A stretch of 64,000 nt of DNA from Spirochaetaceae bacterium UBA5556 (GTDB lineage: Bacteria > Spirochaetota > Spirochaetia > Treponematales > Rectinemataceae): NCBI GenBank assembly GCA_002425765.1, contig DIMW01000003.1:62001-126000 (forward strand), in the 5' to 3' direction. The notes under the pieces were generated by a model, which was not told the DNA's origin, searched no databases, and worked only from the letters and a program-made list of their open reading frames with translations. A program made the position numbers and the translations under genes. Below are positions 36,104 through 46,367 of this stretch, piece by piece (position 1 is the first letter of the stretch; every line of letters begins with the position of its first letter).

Positions 36104-37363
36104 TCAGTATGCGTTCTTGATCTGCAGCGTCTTTGCGACGGCCTCATCCAAGGCCTGCTGGGCGGTCATTTTGCCGGTCAAAGCCTTATGGAGCTCTTCC
36201 GCGAGCATGACGCTGAACTCACCGTACCAGGGCACGGCGGGCCGGTTGACTATGTATTGGGATTGCAGCGCCATCTTTTTCAGTTCGGGGAACTTGTTCT
36301 GGATCTGTGGATCCTCGATGACCGATTTCCATCCGGTGGGATATCCTTCCCTCTCGAGCGCGATACGCGAGCCTTCCGGTCCGGCCATGAATTTTACGAA
36401 TTCCCAAGCTTCCTTTGGATGCTTGGTGTTCTTGCTTATCGCGTACCCCATCGGGCCCGCGATGGTATAGGGGTGCTTGCCGTCCACGGAGGGCATCATC
36501 CCTATCTCAACCTGTCCGATAACCTTGGATTCATCCGGATTGTTCATGGGTACAAGGGGATTCCCCCAGGACAGAGAGTAGGCGATGTCTCCCTGTTTCA
36601 TGGCGGCCTGAACATCGTCCTCCGTCCATATCAGGGATGCCGGGTCGACAATCTTCGTAGTATAGATACTATCGATCATCCATTGCAGCGCGTCCACCGC
36701 GCCGCCTTTGTTGAACAGCGGGTTGAGCTTGTCGTCGAAGAAATCCCCTCCGAACGACGCGGCCAGGGCTACGAAATCGCAGATGAGGCATTCCTTTTGT
36801 GCCCAGGAAAAGGCCGTCGCGTACTTCACCACTTTGTCTTTCTGGAGTTTCTGGCTATACGCAACAACATCGGCCCATGTTTTCGGGAATTCCTTCAAGC
36901 CCTCTTTTTGGAGCATATTGTTATTGTAAATGAATGATTTCCATTCCGAAGCCCAGGGGAGACCATACCATTTGCCCTGGTACGTCATGCCTTCCTTGGC
37001 GAAAGGGATAATGTCTTTCCGGTAGGAATCGGGAACCAGATCGTCGATGGGATAGAGCCATCCGGCCGATGCATAGCGAGCCACATCGACGCAGTCCAGG
37101 ACAAATACGTCGTACTGGCTTCCGCCCGCCATAAAGGAGGCGACAAGCTTCAGCACGGCGTCTCGCCCATATGGAAGGACATTCAGGTTGACTTTGATGT
37201 TTTTCGCGTCCGCGAGTTCCTGGAAGCGTTGGGAAAGGAACTGGACATGGCCCGGACCTTCCAGGGTATTCAATTCTACGGCACTACCGCTCTGCGCCGT
37301 AGCAGGCAATGTAAGGGCCAGAATCATCAGGCCTACGAAAAATACAGACCTTCTCTTCATCAT
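36104..37363 (-). CDS. Sugar ABC transporter substrate-binding protein
   Basis: The 419-residue product has a signal peptide (SVFFVGLMILALTLPATAQ) and the fold of the extracellular solute-binding family 1: GPGHVQFLSQRFQELADAKN, VFVLDCVDVARYASAGWL, YGLPWASEWKSFIYNN, and AGPMGYAISKNTKHPKEAWEF. It has no lipobox; the ATGs at 37363 and 37360 both lie behind GGAGGAAAA. It binds the oligosaccharide that the two permeases import and the GH4 enzyme cleaves. It is the first gene after the AraC regulator and probably has its own promoter in the 117-bp gap. Confidence 0.92.
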   Translation of the reverse strand: MMKRRSVFFVGLMILALTLPATAQSGSAVELNTLEGPGHVQFLSQRFQELADAKNIKVNLNVLPYGRDAVLKLVASFMAGGSQYDVFVLDCVDVARYASAGWLYPIDDLVPDSYRKDIIPFAKEGMTYQGKWYGLPWASEWKSFIYNNNMLQKEGLKEFPKTWADVVAYSQKLQKDKVVKYATAFSWAQKECLICDFVALAASFGGDFFDDKLNPLFNKGGAVDALQWMIDSIYTTKIVDPASLIWTEDDVQAAMKQGDIAYSLSWGNPLVPMNNPDESKVIGQVEIGMMPSVDGKHPYTIAGPMGYAISKNTKHPKEAWEFVKFMAGPEGSRIALEREGYPTGWKSVIEDPQIQNKFPELKKMALQSQYIVNRPAVPWYGEFSVMLAEELHKALTGKMTAQQALDEAVAKTLQIKNAY

Positions 37364-37480
37364 CTTTTCCTCCTTCTTTTAAAACGGACTTAGGAATTAT
37401 ATGAAGAATTATCTGGTCGTGATTGTATTGGCTGACAAGTGTAAAAAAAATGACATTTATTACAATTTTCTAATTGGCCG

Positions 37481-39673
37481 TCAATCAAGGATTTTTTGAG
37501 GGCATTTCGCGTATTCATGTGGCAGAAGGCCGAATCGCTTCTTGAATTGGCGGGAAAAGTACGCCGGTGATGAATAGCCTAGTTTCTTGGCGAGGCTTGC
37601 CACGGAACCGCACTCTTTTTCCCTGATCCGTCTGGCGGCTTCCCTCAGTTTGCACTCCTTGAGGAAGGCGCTGAAGCCTTCCGGACTGTATTCCCTGAAG
37701 AGGCGGCTGAGATAGCCAGAGCTGATTCCGAAATGTTCGGCCACCATTTCCTGTGTAATATTCTTGTCGATCGACAGAAAGATGAATTCTTGAATCCGTT
37801 CTATGAGCTCTTTGTTGCCTTCTTCCCTGGCGTGCTGGACGATGCCTTTCAATATCCGGATTTTCTGCTCCGCCCACTCGATGAATTCACCCATTCCGGA
37901 AAGTCTCTCCACCTCCTGCCTCATCACTACATACGACAACGTCGCGTTATCCTTGTACCGTGCCTTTTTTTGATACGTCTCGTTTATAAGCCCCGATATC
38001 CGGATGAAATAATCCCTCATTATCACGGGAGGATTGCCGTCCTTCTCCATTTTCGCCGTGTCCGCTATCAGAGCGGCCCTGAATTCCTCATAGCGGCCTC
38101 CCATCAACAATCCCTTGAGGGATTCCACGGGGAACGCGTTGCAGACCGGGCAATACATCCCTTCCGGAGGGAATACGTTGCCGTAACCGTAATAGAGTTT
38201 ATTGTCCAGGACGTTTACGAGTAGAGCATAGGTTCGCGGGAAATCGGCCGTCTCCGTGACAGTCTGCGAAAAAACGATGTTGGAGCATGTGCTTTTCGCA
38301 TATCTGAAGAGCAATCCAAAAGGAAGGTAATAGGCAGAGTCGACAAAGCAGAGGCAGATCAGGCATCCCGCAGGGTATCGTATGGAGAGTACCCTCTCCG
38401 CCGGTATGGCCGCTTCCCATTCACGCCGGAAATTCTCTTCATCTCGCTCTCTTTCCTCCCAGGCTAACTCCTGCAGCAGCAGCGGATTTCGTTCTATGAG
38501 AATTATATGGAAGGGGGAATTGTAGTATTTCAATCCAAGTATTTCCCCAATATGAACAAAATCCTTCTTTTCCATTCCTTCGGTGATCAGGCTGATGATG
38601 AACCGATAGGCGATGAGGTTTCTGTTTTCGTCGGCGATTTGAGCCGTGTCGAGGCTCAGTGTGCTCTTTTTCGCGCCGCGCTCACTTGCATGGATCATGT
38701 TGCGCAGGGCGTCCATGGTTTTGGCGAGCGGATTCTGGACGTGATTTTTGATGAAGGACAGGTAGACGGCGAGCCCCACGATGAATAAAAGCGTGAGGGC
38801 GAAGTTGAGTCGTTGAGAATAGAGAAGATTCTTTTGAAACAGTGTCGACGACACGACCAGTGCCAGCGAGATTTTCTGATAGGGCAGGGGCTTCCAGATG
38901 ACTTGCCAGGCTTTGTCGCTTCCTTTCCAGAATGTCGTGGTCTCGAGTTTTTCCGGGCGGGTCGCGTTTATCCAGGCCGGTATTGTGCTGCTTCCGTAGC
39001 TGAACAGCATCTGACCGGTCTCGTCCTCTATCATGGCTCGCGCGACCGTGGGATCGATGGATTTCCGTATCTCGTCCGCCAGAAAAGATGAATCGATTAC
39101 ATATATGATCGTACCGCGATTCCGCGTGGGGTCGGTGATCGGATATTTTATGTAATATATGAGGACTTTTTCCGTCCCGTAATTCAGCGTCCCCGGCGCG
39201 ATCCAGCCGCTAGAGCTGTTTTTCTTGATGATGCAGTTTATTATTCCCTGGAGCTGAGTTCCCCAGAGGTTATCGTCGATGTTTCTCCGCATTCTTTGGT
39301 CGGTCACGATACGACCGTCTTCCCTGTAGACTATGATGCTCTTCAGCCATTCATACCTGAGAATTTCAGTCGCGATTTCGCGGGACAGGTCCGTGGCGAA
39401 TTCTTCGTTCTTTTCGTAGATGAGAAAATTCATCATCGAAGAGCTCTGGAATGACCCGAACTGATCGAAAACTATTCCAGACAGAGGAGTCAAAAGGGAA
39501 TTGTCGAGTCCCTGGGATATGTTCTCCGCTTTTTGATTGTAGTATTCTCTGCCGGCCGTCATGAGGTCTTTGTTAGAAAGATAGAGGAGCACGGACGAAT
39601 TCGCAAAAAAGAGGACGAAAATCGATATGAAAAATAGATTGAAGAATCGTACGAAAAAGTTCCTATTTTTCAT
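37481..39673 (-). CDS. AraC-family regulator with membrane sensor domain
   Basis: The start at 39673 (MKNRNFFVRFFNLF) has AGAAGGA upstream. The 730-residue protein has an N-terminal helix (about 10-32), an extracytoplasmic sensor region to about residue 285, a second helix (LNFALTLLFIVGLAVYLSFI), an intracellular segment and a C-terminal AraC HTH pair: ITQEMVAEHFGISSGYLSRLFREYS and GSVASLAKKLGYSSPAYFSRQFKKRFG. This is the YesN-like membrane AraC arrangement seen next to sugar importers. It lies directly upstream of and co-directional with the binding-protein operon and is likely its regulator. Confidence 0.9.
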   Translation of the reverse strand: MKNRNFFVRFFNLFFISIFVLFFANSSVLLYLSNKDLMTAGREYYNQKAENISQGLDNSLLTPLSGIVFDQFGSFQSSSMMNFLIYEKNEEFATDLSREIATEILRYEWLKSIIVYREDGRIVTDQRMRRNIDDNLWGTQLQGIINCIIKKNSSSGWIAPGTLNYGTEKVLIYYIKYPITDPTRNRGTIIYVIDSSFLADEIRKSIDPTVARAMIEDETGQMLFSYGSSTIPAWINATRPEKLETTTFWKGSDKAWQVIWKPLPYQKISLALVVSSTLFQKNLLYSQRLNFALTLLFIVGLAVYLSFIKNHVQNPLAKTMDALRNMIHASERGAKKSTLSLDTAQIADENRNLIAYRFIISLITEGMEKKDFVHIGEILGLKYYNSPFHIILIERNPLLLQELAWEERERDEENFRREWEAAIPAERVLSIRYPAGCLICLCFVDSAYYLPFGLLFRYAKSTCSNIVFSQTVTETADFPRTYALLVNVLDNKLYYGYGNVFPPEGMYCPVCNAFPVESLKGLLMGGRYEEFRAALIADTAKMEKDGNPPVIMRDYFIRISGLINETYQKKARYKDNATLSYVVMRQEVERLSGMGEFIEWAEQKIRILKGIVQHAREEGNKELIERIQEFIFLSIDKNITQEMVAEHFGISSGYLSRLFREYSPEGFSAFLKECKLREAARRIREKECGSVASLAKKLGYSSPAYFSRQFKKRFGLLPHEYAKCPQKILD

Positions 39674-39841
39674 CCTAATCCTTCTGCTCTTGAAACGCCG
39701 GAATACGTCTGGGCCAACAAAATTCAAACTTTAAGCTTGTCGGAATAAGGTGTCAATGGACTTTTTTACGGAGTTCCGGCGCCGCTTCCTGATCTCCGTA
39801 ACATTCGGGCTCAGAAATGCCGATAAATATGGAGGATCGGA

Positions 39842-42238
39842 ATGCCCATGGAAGCAAAAAAGAAAACTCATCCCAAAGCCTCGGTCGTCGTCACGAAAAA
39901 GCCAGTGCGCCGTGTTCCGGCCTCGCGCTCGTCTTTGAAGAGCGCCCGGGGTATTACGGCCCTCATGTTTACGGCCGCCGGCGCGTTTGCGCTTCTCTCC
40001 ATGCTCCTGTGGACGCACTTTCCCTCGATCTGGAAACCACTTGTCGTGCCGGGCAAAGTCCTACTGAGCGTGTTTTCGTGGGCGGCCTATTATCTTCCCC
40101 TGTGGCTGGTCTGGGCCGGGGCGCTCGTGTTTGTGCCCAAGCTCTGCCCGCGATCAACCTATCTTCTGGGTATCTCCGCGCTGCCTTTTGTGGTAGTGAC
40201 TGGTTTCGCCCGCCTTTCGAGCAATCCGGGAGCATTTTTTGAGAGCCACCCCTCGATGGCGAAGGTGGGGCTCTCTTCGCTGTACGCGGCTCTGGGATTT
40301 TTGCTCGCCGCGAGTTTTGTGGTGGTGATCGCGGGCTATATCAAGCTTTCGGAGTGGCTTAAGGCGAACGGCTACATCAAGACGCGCGCCGAAAAGAAAA
40401 GAAACGAGGAAGCGCGGACATTCGGTCAGAAATTAGCGACTTTTTGGAGAAATGTCTCTATGAAGAGAGAGGAGCGGCGCAAGCGAAAGGAAGAAGCCCG
40501 CCTGGCGCGCGCGGAAGCCCTCGCGGAGAAGAATATTTCGCTCAATATCCCCGATGTGCCGCCTCCCGATCCGCTTAGGTCTGAGGAGAAAATTACAATG
40601 GGCGCTGGCGCACCCGTACAGAACACCATCCGGAGCCCCGAGGTTCAAGTCGCGCCGGCACCTGTATCTGCCCTCGATGCCGCGGGCATTTCCTTCACCT
40701 CCGTACCTCCCGCGCGGCCCGCCCTACCAGGCGAAGAGCCCAAGCGCGCCATCGTCGAGCGTATCCTCGAGCGCAAGGCGGCCAAAACCTATCACGTGCC
40801 CATCGATGGACTTTTGAATACCTATCCCGACGGCCAGTACTGGATTATCGACGACAAGACCCGCGCCAGCGCGGGGGTCCTCAAGGAGACGCTCGCGGAG
40901 TTCGGCATCGAAGCCGAAGTGACCGGCATCCGCAAGGGCCCCGTCATCACCATGTTCGAAATACTTCCCGCGCACGGCGTCAAAATTTCGAAGATCACCA
41001 ACCTGAGCGACAACATCGCCCTCAGGCTCGCGGCGTCCAGCGTGCGCATCGTCGCGCCCATTCCCGGCAAGCACGCCGTAGGCATCGAGGTGCCGAACGA
41101 GCGCCGCTCCATCGTCTCCCTGCGCGAACTCATCGAGAGTGAGCTCTTCCGTCAGACAAAAATGGAAATTCCCGTCGCCCTCGGCAAGGATATCACCGGC
41201 GAAGTCCAGCTCATCGATCTCACCCAAATGCCCCACCTCCTCATCGCGGGCGCCACTGGTTCCGGCAAATCGGTCTGCGTCAACTCGATCATCCTTTCGA
41301 TCCTGTACAAACGCACACCCGAAGAAGTCAAACTCATGCTCATCGACCCCAAAATCGTCGAGCTCAAACTCTACAACGACATACCCCACCTCATGACGCC
41401 CGTCGTCACCGAGGCGAAAAAGGCCTTCCAGGCGCTCCAGTACTGCATCTGCGAGATGGAGCGCCGCTACTCCATGCTCGATGGCCTCGGCGTGCGGGAC
41501 ATACGCTCCTACAACCGCCGCGTCCGCGAGCGCAACCTCGCCCAGGAAAAACTGCCCTACATCGTCGTCATCATCGACGAGTTCGCCGACCTCATGCAGA
41601 TCACCGGCAAGGAACTCGAGGCCACTCTCGCGCGCCTCGCCGCCATGTCCCGCGCCGTCGGCATCCACCTCGTCCTCGCCACCCAGCGTCCCAGCATCGA
41701 TGTCATCACTGGCCTCATCAAGGCCAACATACCCTCGCGCATCGCCTTCATGGTCGCCAGCAAATTCGACAGCCGCACCATCATCGACATGGTCGGCGCC
41801 GAAAAGCTCCTCGGCCGCGGCGACATGCTCTTCTCCGGCGCCCAGGACCCCTTCCCCGTCCGCATGCAGGGCGCCTTCGTCTCCGAAGAGGAAGTCGAGC
41901 GCGTGGTCGCCCACGTCAAGACCCTGGGCGAACCCGAATACATCGACGAGGAAATCTTCATCGACGACGAAGACCTCGAAGAGCCCACGCTCTTCGATGA
42001 CGGCGACGACCCTCTCTTCCAGAAAGCCCTCGAGATCGTTCTCCAGCAGGGCAAGGCCTCCGTCAGTTACATCCAGCGCCGCCTCAAGATCGGCTTCAAC
42101 CGCGCGGCCCGCCTCGTCGAAATGATGGAAGAAAAAGGCATCGTCGGCCCCGCCCAGGGTTCGAAGCCGAGGGATGTGCTGAGAAACCCCGATGTATTCG
42201 ACGGGGGAGCGGCCTCGAGGATGAGGGAAGAAGAGTGA
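39842..42238 (+). CDS. ftsK: DNA translocase FtsK/SpoIIIE
   Basis: The 798-residue protein has four N-terminal membrane helices (residues about 40-170), a charged linker and the motor: GATGSGKSVCVNS (Walker A), IVVIIDEFADLM (Walker B), ATQRPSIDVITGLIKANIPSRIA, and a C-terminal winged-helix gamma domain (SVSYIQRRLKIGFNRAARLVEMMEE) that reads polar DNA motifs. GGAGG precedes the ATG at 39842 by six bases. It moves chromosome ends at the division septum. Strong codon bias toward C-ending codons marks it as part of the native GC-rich genome; the island begins just after its stop. Confidence 0.97.
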   Translation: MPMEAKKKTHPKASVVVTKKPVRRVPASRSSLKSARGITALMFTAAGAFALLSMLLWTHFPSIWKPLVVPGKVLLSVFSWAAYYLPLWLVWAGALVFVPKLCPRSTYLLGISALPFVVVTGFARLSSNPGAFFESHPSMAKVGLSSLYAALGFLLAASFVVVIAGYIKLSEWLKANGYIKTRAEKKRNEEARTFGQKLATFWRNVSMKREERRKRKEEARLARAEALAEKNISLNIPDVPPPDPLRSEEKITMGAGAPVQNTIRSPEVQVAPAPVSALDAAGISFTSVPPARPALPGEEPKRAIVERILERKAAKTYHVPIDGLLNTYPDGQYWIIDDKTRASAGVLKETLAEFGIEAEVTGIRKGPVITMFEILPAHGVKISKITNLSDNIALRLAASSVRIVAPIPGKHAVGIEVPNERRSIVSLRELIESELFRQTKMEIPVALGKDITGEVQLIDLTQMPHLLIAGATGSGKSVCVNSIILSILYKRTPEEVKLMLIDPKIVELKLYNDIPHLMTPVVTEAKKAFQALQYCICEMERRYSMLDGLGVRDIRSYNRRVRERNLAQEKLPYIVVIIDEFADLMQITGKELEATLARLAAMSRAVGIHLVLATQRPSIDVITGLIKANIPSRIAFMVASKFDSRTIIDMVGAEKLLGRGDMLFSGAQDPFPVRMQGAFVSEEEVERVVAHVKTLGEPEYIDEEIFIDDEDLEEPTLFDDGDDPLFQKALEIVLQQGKASVSYIQRRLKIGFNRAARLVEMMEEKGIVGPAQGSKPRDVLRNPDVFDGGAASRMREEE

Positions 42239-42472
42239 AGGGACATCGTTGTATAGTGATTGCGACGCCACCTCGTCAGTCGCAGAGATGCCAGCTGCGC
42301 CTCGGTTTTTCATGCTATTGTGCCGGGTCTTCCAAAAACTATTTGTGATTGGCTCTTGTTTATTATCAAGATCGTTTCTTAATCTATCCTCATTAATTAT
42401 TATATAATTTTCAAGCCTTTTATTTACACTGTATGCGTTAAGTGTTACTGACGGCCACAGATAATAAAACGA

Positions 42473-42510
42473 TACTTACAATTATTCATCAAAAAGAATA
42501 ATTGTAAGTA
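42473..42510. terminator. Long perfect hairpin between ftsK and the island
   Basis: Fifteen bases (42473-42487) pair perfectly with 42496-42510 around an eight-base loop. AATTTTGTTT follows on the plus strand. It could end transcription after ftsK or mark the island boundary. The gap 42239-42535 holds nothing else recognisable. Confidence 0.5.
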
Positions 42511-42539
42511 ATTTTGTTTACAAATAGAAATTTTTCTTT

Positions 42540-43020
42540 TCAAAAACACCTTCTCTCGCGAATTGGGGGATACCAATCCTCCTTATCTGTATCACTACTA
42601 TGCAGCCATGACGATAACCGCGACTGGTTTGTGTTTAACCTTACGGAAAGCAGAAACGCGGGCAAGTCCTCTACACGGAATGATTCCCCGAAGGGTCGTA
42701 TCGACATACACCAGATGCTCTCTTATGGCGCACGGTTGTTTGTGCATCCCTTCTTCGATCTTCCAAATCCCGAGATACCACCAATCATATTTAGGGAAAT
42801 AATTACAAGTCTTTCTAAACTTAAAGATGATTTCATCAGCAATTTCGTGAAAATGAGCCAGGATACGGTACCCGGAACGATCGTAAAAGGATATGCTGAT
42901 TATGGCCATGCATTCAGGTTTGAGGCAGACAACAGCGCTACCGTCCGCAGCAAGCCGTTTGCCGCTGGATTTAAGCTTCAATGGCTCATGGGACCTGAAT
43001 ACATCCAAGGATGGCATTAT
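42540..43020 (+). pseudogene. Frameshifted remnant of a glycosidase-like protein
   Basis: Two plus-strand frames give one continuous protein-like sequence: LGDTNPPYLYHYYAAMT in one frame up to about 42615, then DNRDWFVFNLTESRNAG, SYGARLFVHPFFDLP and YGHAFRFEADNSATVRS in the next. The split across a frameshift, the absence of a ribosome site and the loss of both ends point to a decayed gene. The tone of the sequence (HYYAAMT, WFVFNLTESR, YGARLFVHPF) reminds me of large GH42-type or other sugar-hydrolase domains, but I cannot name the family. It ends before the convergent DeoR gene. Confidence 0.5.
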
Positions 43021-43065
43021 TATAACCTGACGATTACCATGTCAAAATTTGCTTTAAATTCTTTG

Positions 43066-43854
43066 TCAGACCGTTATTATTTTTACACCTTGTTCCATAA
43101 CCTCATTTTCAAAGTTTTTATCTATTTCGCTGTCTGTAATTAAATAGTCCACTTCGGATAAGGATATAGTATTTGCATTGCCTTTTTTATTGCATTTGGA
43201 AGAATCCGCGCACAGAATGACATTATCGGAACACCGTGCCATTTGTCGTATTACCTCCGCAATATCCAGCGATGAAGCCGTGACTCCATATTTTGCGGAA
43301 AAACCTATAGTACCGATGAATGCATATTTTGCATTGAATCTTTTGATGGCATCGAGGGCTAAGGGGCCAATAAAGCATTCGTCGAGCAGACGAAAGTCTC
43401 CCCCCACCATCGTGAAACGTACAGAGGGATTTCTGCGAATGGACTGAATGGGGAGCAAAGAATTTGTAATGATGTATATATCGCGTTTACCCAGCAGAAA
43501 CCGTGGGATCATGGCAGTGGTTGTTCCGGAGTCGATAAACACCGTATCTCCACTCTGCATCATTTCTGCCGCTTTTCGAGCTATCTTGGTTTTTTGTCTC
43601 AAATTTGTCTGTTGGCGTTTGACAATATTCGGATGGAGGGCAAGCATGGCTTTACCGTGAGTGCGGATGATGAGGCCTCTATTGGACATAAAATTGAGGT
43701 CGTTTCTGACCGTTGCATCAGTGACACCTAGAATTTTGCTCATCTCGAGCACAGAAATACCTGGACGGTCAGTAAGAATGTCGAGAATTTTCTCTTGCCG
43801 TTCGGTGATAAATTCATCGATATAATCAGATTTGGGATTCTGCTTAGTCCTCAT
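43066..43854 (-). CDS. DeoR-family transcriptional regulator
   Basis: The 262-residue protein has a DeoR winged helix (TERQEKILDILTDRPGISVLEMSKILGVTDATVRNDL) and a C-terminal sugar-phosphate sensor domain with VFIDSGTTTAMIPRFL, VGGDFRLLDECFIGPLALDAI and the final ILCADSSKCNKKG. Such repressors respond to phosphorylated sugars. It is the last gene of the island cluster, downstream of the epimerase, and is the likely regulator of the promoter at 55.7 kb. GGAG is eleven bases before the ATG. Confidence 0.92.
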   Translation of the reverse strand: MRTKQNPKSDYIDEFITERQEKILDILTDRPGISVLEMSKILGVTDATVRNDLNFMSNRGLIIRTHGKAMLALHPNIVKRQQTNLRQKTKIARKAAEMMQSGDTVFIDSGTTTAMIPRFLLGKRDIYIITNSLLPIQSIRRNPSVRFTMVGGDFRLLDECFIGPLALDAIKRFNAKYAFIGTIGFSAKYGVTASSLDIAEVIRQMARCSDNVILCADSSKCNKKGNANTISLSEVDYLITDSEIDKNFENEVMEQGVKIITV

Positions 43855-44064
43855 TTTGAGCTGGTCTCCTCACCAAAAGCAGTGTGTGTTATTTTCAGCT
43901 TTCGCCTATCGCACAGGAAACAATAAATATTCTCTTAATATGGCCTTCTGAGTCAAGCTCTGAAAATACAAGCGTTGTCTATATGATATGAAAGACTTTC
44001 CCCTAGGAATTAAAACCCCATCAAAATGGTCTTTATCTATCTGGCGGCCTACCTGTGTTCAGCG

Positions 44065-45345
44065 TTAAGCCTTGTGCTTAAGTATCGACTCGCATCGTTT
44101 TTTGCATTCGAGCATTGATCGGCCAGTGTGATATATGGCCTTCCACGGATTGCCGATGTTCCCGATTTTGACGTTTCCATCTTTATCCAGAAGCTGTCGC
44201 CACTCTCCTATGGCATGATCAATAAAATGGAGTTTTGCAAAATTCCAAGTCTGAATAAACGCGTAGAGATATTCATCTTTTCCGAATGTCTGATAAGCAT
44301 CAAGGAATCCGATGAGCGCTTCGCAGTTTTGCCACCATTCTTTGTCCGTGTTTGAAGCCGGACCGATGTGCGGGCCTTCTCTATAAAGACCTCCGGAGAT
44401 TCGGTCGAAGCCGTATTGTAGGGTATGGGAAATCAACTTCTCCTCAAGATCGGCATATGAGGAAATGGGCATCTTGAGGACTTTCAACGCCCTGTTGAGT
44501 AACCACACCAATTCGATATTATGTCCATAGGAAGTCGAATCAGAAGATTCTTCCTCTATTTTCTGAGTGAGGCGCTCCGAATTCCAAGTCCGATTGATGT
44601 TTATTGCCGGGATAGGGTTGAATGCCAGATCAAATTGATTCCGTCCACAGCCCCTATCCACATCGATCATTTTTGTGATTATAAGATTGATGACTTCAGA
44701 AAGCCGTCGCATATGTATTTCTGCAGAAGAGCATTGCGCCAGTGAAGTGAACGCCTCCATAAGATGCATGTGAATATCAATTGATTTTCTGTCACCCGCC
44801 CAGAACCCCTTTTCTTCCAATGTCCAGTCCTCTTTGAGATTCTCGTAATACCCTCCATTGAGATTGTCCGCACAATACTTCTCAAGCAGATCGAAAGTTT
44901 TCGAGGCGTATTCCAGACCCACGGGTTTACCGGAGGCTCTCGTATATTCGGAAAGGGCATATATTGCAAAGCTTTCTCCATATACTATCTTGCCCTTGTC
45001 TTTGGGAGCGCCTTGTCTTGTCGTACGCCATATCCAGCCGCCGTGTTTTTTATCCCAAAAATGCCCGAGAAAAAAATCAACGCCTTTTTCGGCCTCTTTT
45101 AAGAATTCCTTTCGATCCGGGTATTCTAGATATAGAGAGGAGAGACCCCAAATCATCCGCGTCTGTGTCACGATGTATTTATCCGTGTCTCCCGATGGTT
45201 CCCCATTTAGATCAAACGATGTCAAAAAGCCGCCGTACTCTTTATCAATGCCATTATCAATCCAGAATTGCAGAATTCCTTTTTCAAGATGATCACAAAT
45301 TTCTTTATAAATGATCGACATGCTGCTGGATAAGTTGGCGTTCAT
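44065..45345 (-). CDS. AGE-family sugar epimerase (cellobiose/mannobiose 2-epimerase-like)
   Basis: The 426-residue (a/a)6-barrel protein belongs to the N-acylglucosamine 2-epimerase superfamily. Features are VTQTRMIWGLSSLYL, the histidine in TSYGHNIELVWLLNRA, and the C-terminal WKAIYHTGRSMLE, close to the cellobiose 2-epimerase signature, with GEWRQLLDKDGNV before it. It would invert C2 of a sugar or a 1,4-linked disaccharide, or interconvert keto and aldo forms. Its position in the glycyl-radical cluster suggests it prepares or reroutes the imported sugar. AAGGAG lies about eleven bases before the ATG. Confidence 0.85.
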   Translation of the reverse strand: MNANLSSSMSIIYKEICDHLEKGILQFWIDNGIDKEYGGFLTSFDLNGEPSGDTDKYIVTQTRMIWGLSSLYLEYPDRKEFLKEAEKGVDFFLGHFWDKKHGGWIWRTTRQGAPKDKGKIVYGESFAIYALSEYTRASGKPVGLEYASKTFDLLEKYCADNLNGGYYENLKEDWTLEEKGFWAGDRKSIDIHMHLMEAFTSLAQCSSAEIHMRRLSEVINLIITKMIDVDRGCGRNQFDLAFNPIPAININRTWNSERLTQKIEEESSDSTSYGHNIELVWLLNRALKVLKMPISSYADLEEKLISHTLQYGFDRISGGLYREGPHIGPASNTDKEWWQNCEALIGFLDAYQTFGKDEYLYAFIQTWNFAKLHFIDHAIGEWRQLLDKDGNVKIGNIGNPWKAIYHTGRSMLECKKRCESILKHKA

Positions 45346-45404
45346 GGTATAACGGCTCCTTGTTATAAAGACGAAACTTTAAAATAGTACACATATATTT
45401 TTGT

Positions 45405-46367
45405 CTATTTTTTTTTGGTTTTTCTGATTATTACATCATCTTTTACGATAGCGGCTCCGGCGCGAGCGATTATGGCATAGAAATCATTGATTTGGTCGTC
45501 TGTGAATGGCTTTACGGAATCTGACAGACAGAATTCTTTGTTTCTTAGTACATATTTGTTTCTGCCTAATGGATTATAATTGATTAATTCTATGGGGATG
45601 TCGCTTCTTGTTGTCGCGACAAATTGAGCGATTTGCTGTATGTTTTCCGGTGTCGCGGTAAATTCCGGGATGAGTGGTATGCGTACCAATATTGAATTTA
45701 CCTTCTTGGCTAAATACTTAAAATTGGCCTTGATTATTTCATTGTCGGCCCGTGTATGTACTATGTGCTCCTCTCGGGCAAATATTTTGATGTCTATTAT
45801 GAATTCGTCGACACATTCGACGAATTCATCGATGGTTTCTCTAGTGGTGTAGAGGCATGTTTCTATAATGGTATTGATCCCCTCTGTCTTGCATGACTCC
45901 AGGATTTTTCTGCTGAAGTTTTTTTGATAGAAAGGCTCTCCACCCGATAATGTCACCCCTCCGTGCGATTCTTCATAGAAAGCCGTATCTTTTTTTACTT
46001 CCTGGATGATTTCTTGCACGGTCACGAGTCTCCCATCAAAGGCAAGAGCGTTGGCGGGACATTCGGAGACGCATATTCCGCATTTGTTGCACAGGGACTT
46101 ATCGATGTTGATATGATTGGCTTTATCCGCCGATACCGACAATGCTTTTTGTGGACACTTTCCGACACAGATATGGCACGCGATACATTTATTCTTAAAA
46201 TGCCACAGATCGATGCTGCTTTTTTTCCCTTCGGGATTATGGCACCATTTGCAATCCAAGGGGCAGCCTTTCAAGAAAACGGTGGAGCGCAATCCTGGGC
46301 CGTCGTGAATTGTGAAACGCCTGATGTCAAAAATGATGCCGCTCTCACCAGTCTCAATCGGCCCCAT
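45405..46367 (-). CDS. Glycyl-radical-enzyme activase
   Basis: The start at 46367 (MGPIETGESGI) has AGGAG eight bases upstream and overlaps the stop of the enzyme gene by 14 bp. The 320-residue protein has the radical SAM motif GCPLDCKWCHNPEG (Cys35, Cys39, Cys42) and two ferredoxin-like clusters CIACHICVGKCP (Cys61-71) and CNKCGICVSECP (Cys93-103), typical of activases of the dehydratase type of glycyl radical enzymes rather than of PflA. It installs the glycyl radical at Gly769 of the upstream product using S-adenosylmethionine. Confidence 0.95.
   Translation of the reverse strand: MGPIETGESGIIFDIRRFTIHDGPGLRSTVFLKGCPLDCKWCHNPEGKKSSIDLWHFKNKCIACHICVGKCPQKALSVSADKANHINIDKSLCNKCGICVSECPANALAFDGRLVTVQEIIQEVKKDTAFYEESHGGVTLSGGEPFYQKNFSRKILESCKTEGINTIIETCLYTTRETIDEFVECVDEFIIDIKIFAREEHIVHTRADNEIIKANFKYLAKKVNSILVRIPLIPEFTATPENIQQIAQFVATTRSDIPIELINYNPLGRNKYVLRNKEFCLSDSVKPFTDDQINDFYAIIARAGAAIVKDDVIIRKTKKK

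Noticed and set aside
40724..42313. 529-codon minus-strand frame opposite ftsK
   Set aside because: Composition (Asp/Gly/Ala/Val-rich, no motifs) is typical of an antisense shadow; ftsK on the plus strand is certain.
42598..43017. Minus-strand frame of 139 codons opposite the glycosidase-like remnant
   Set aside because: It has no motif and no start signal, and the plus-strand reading gives more protein-like segments across a frameshift.
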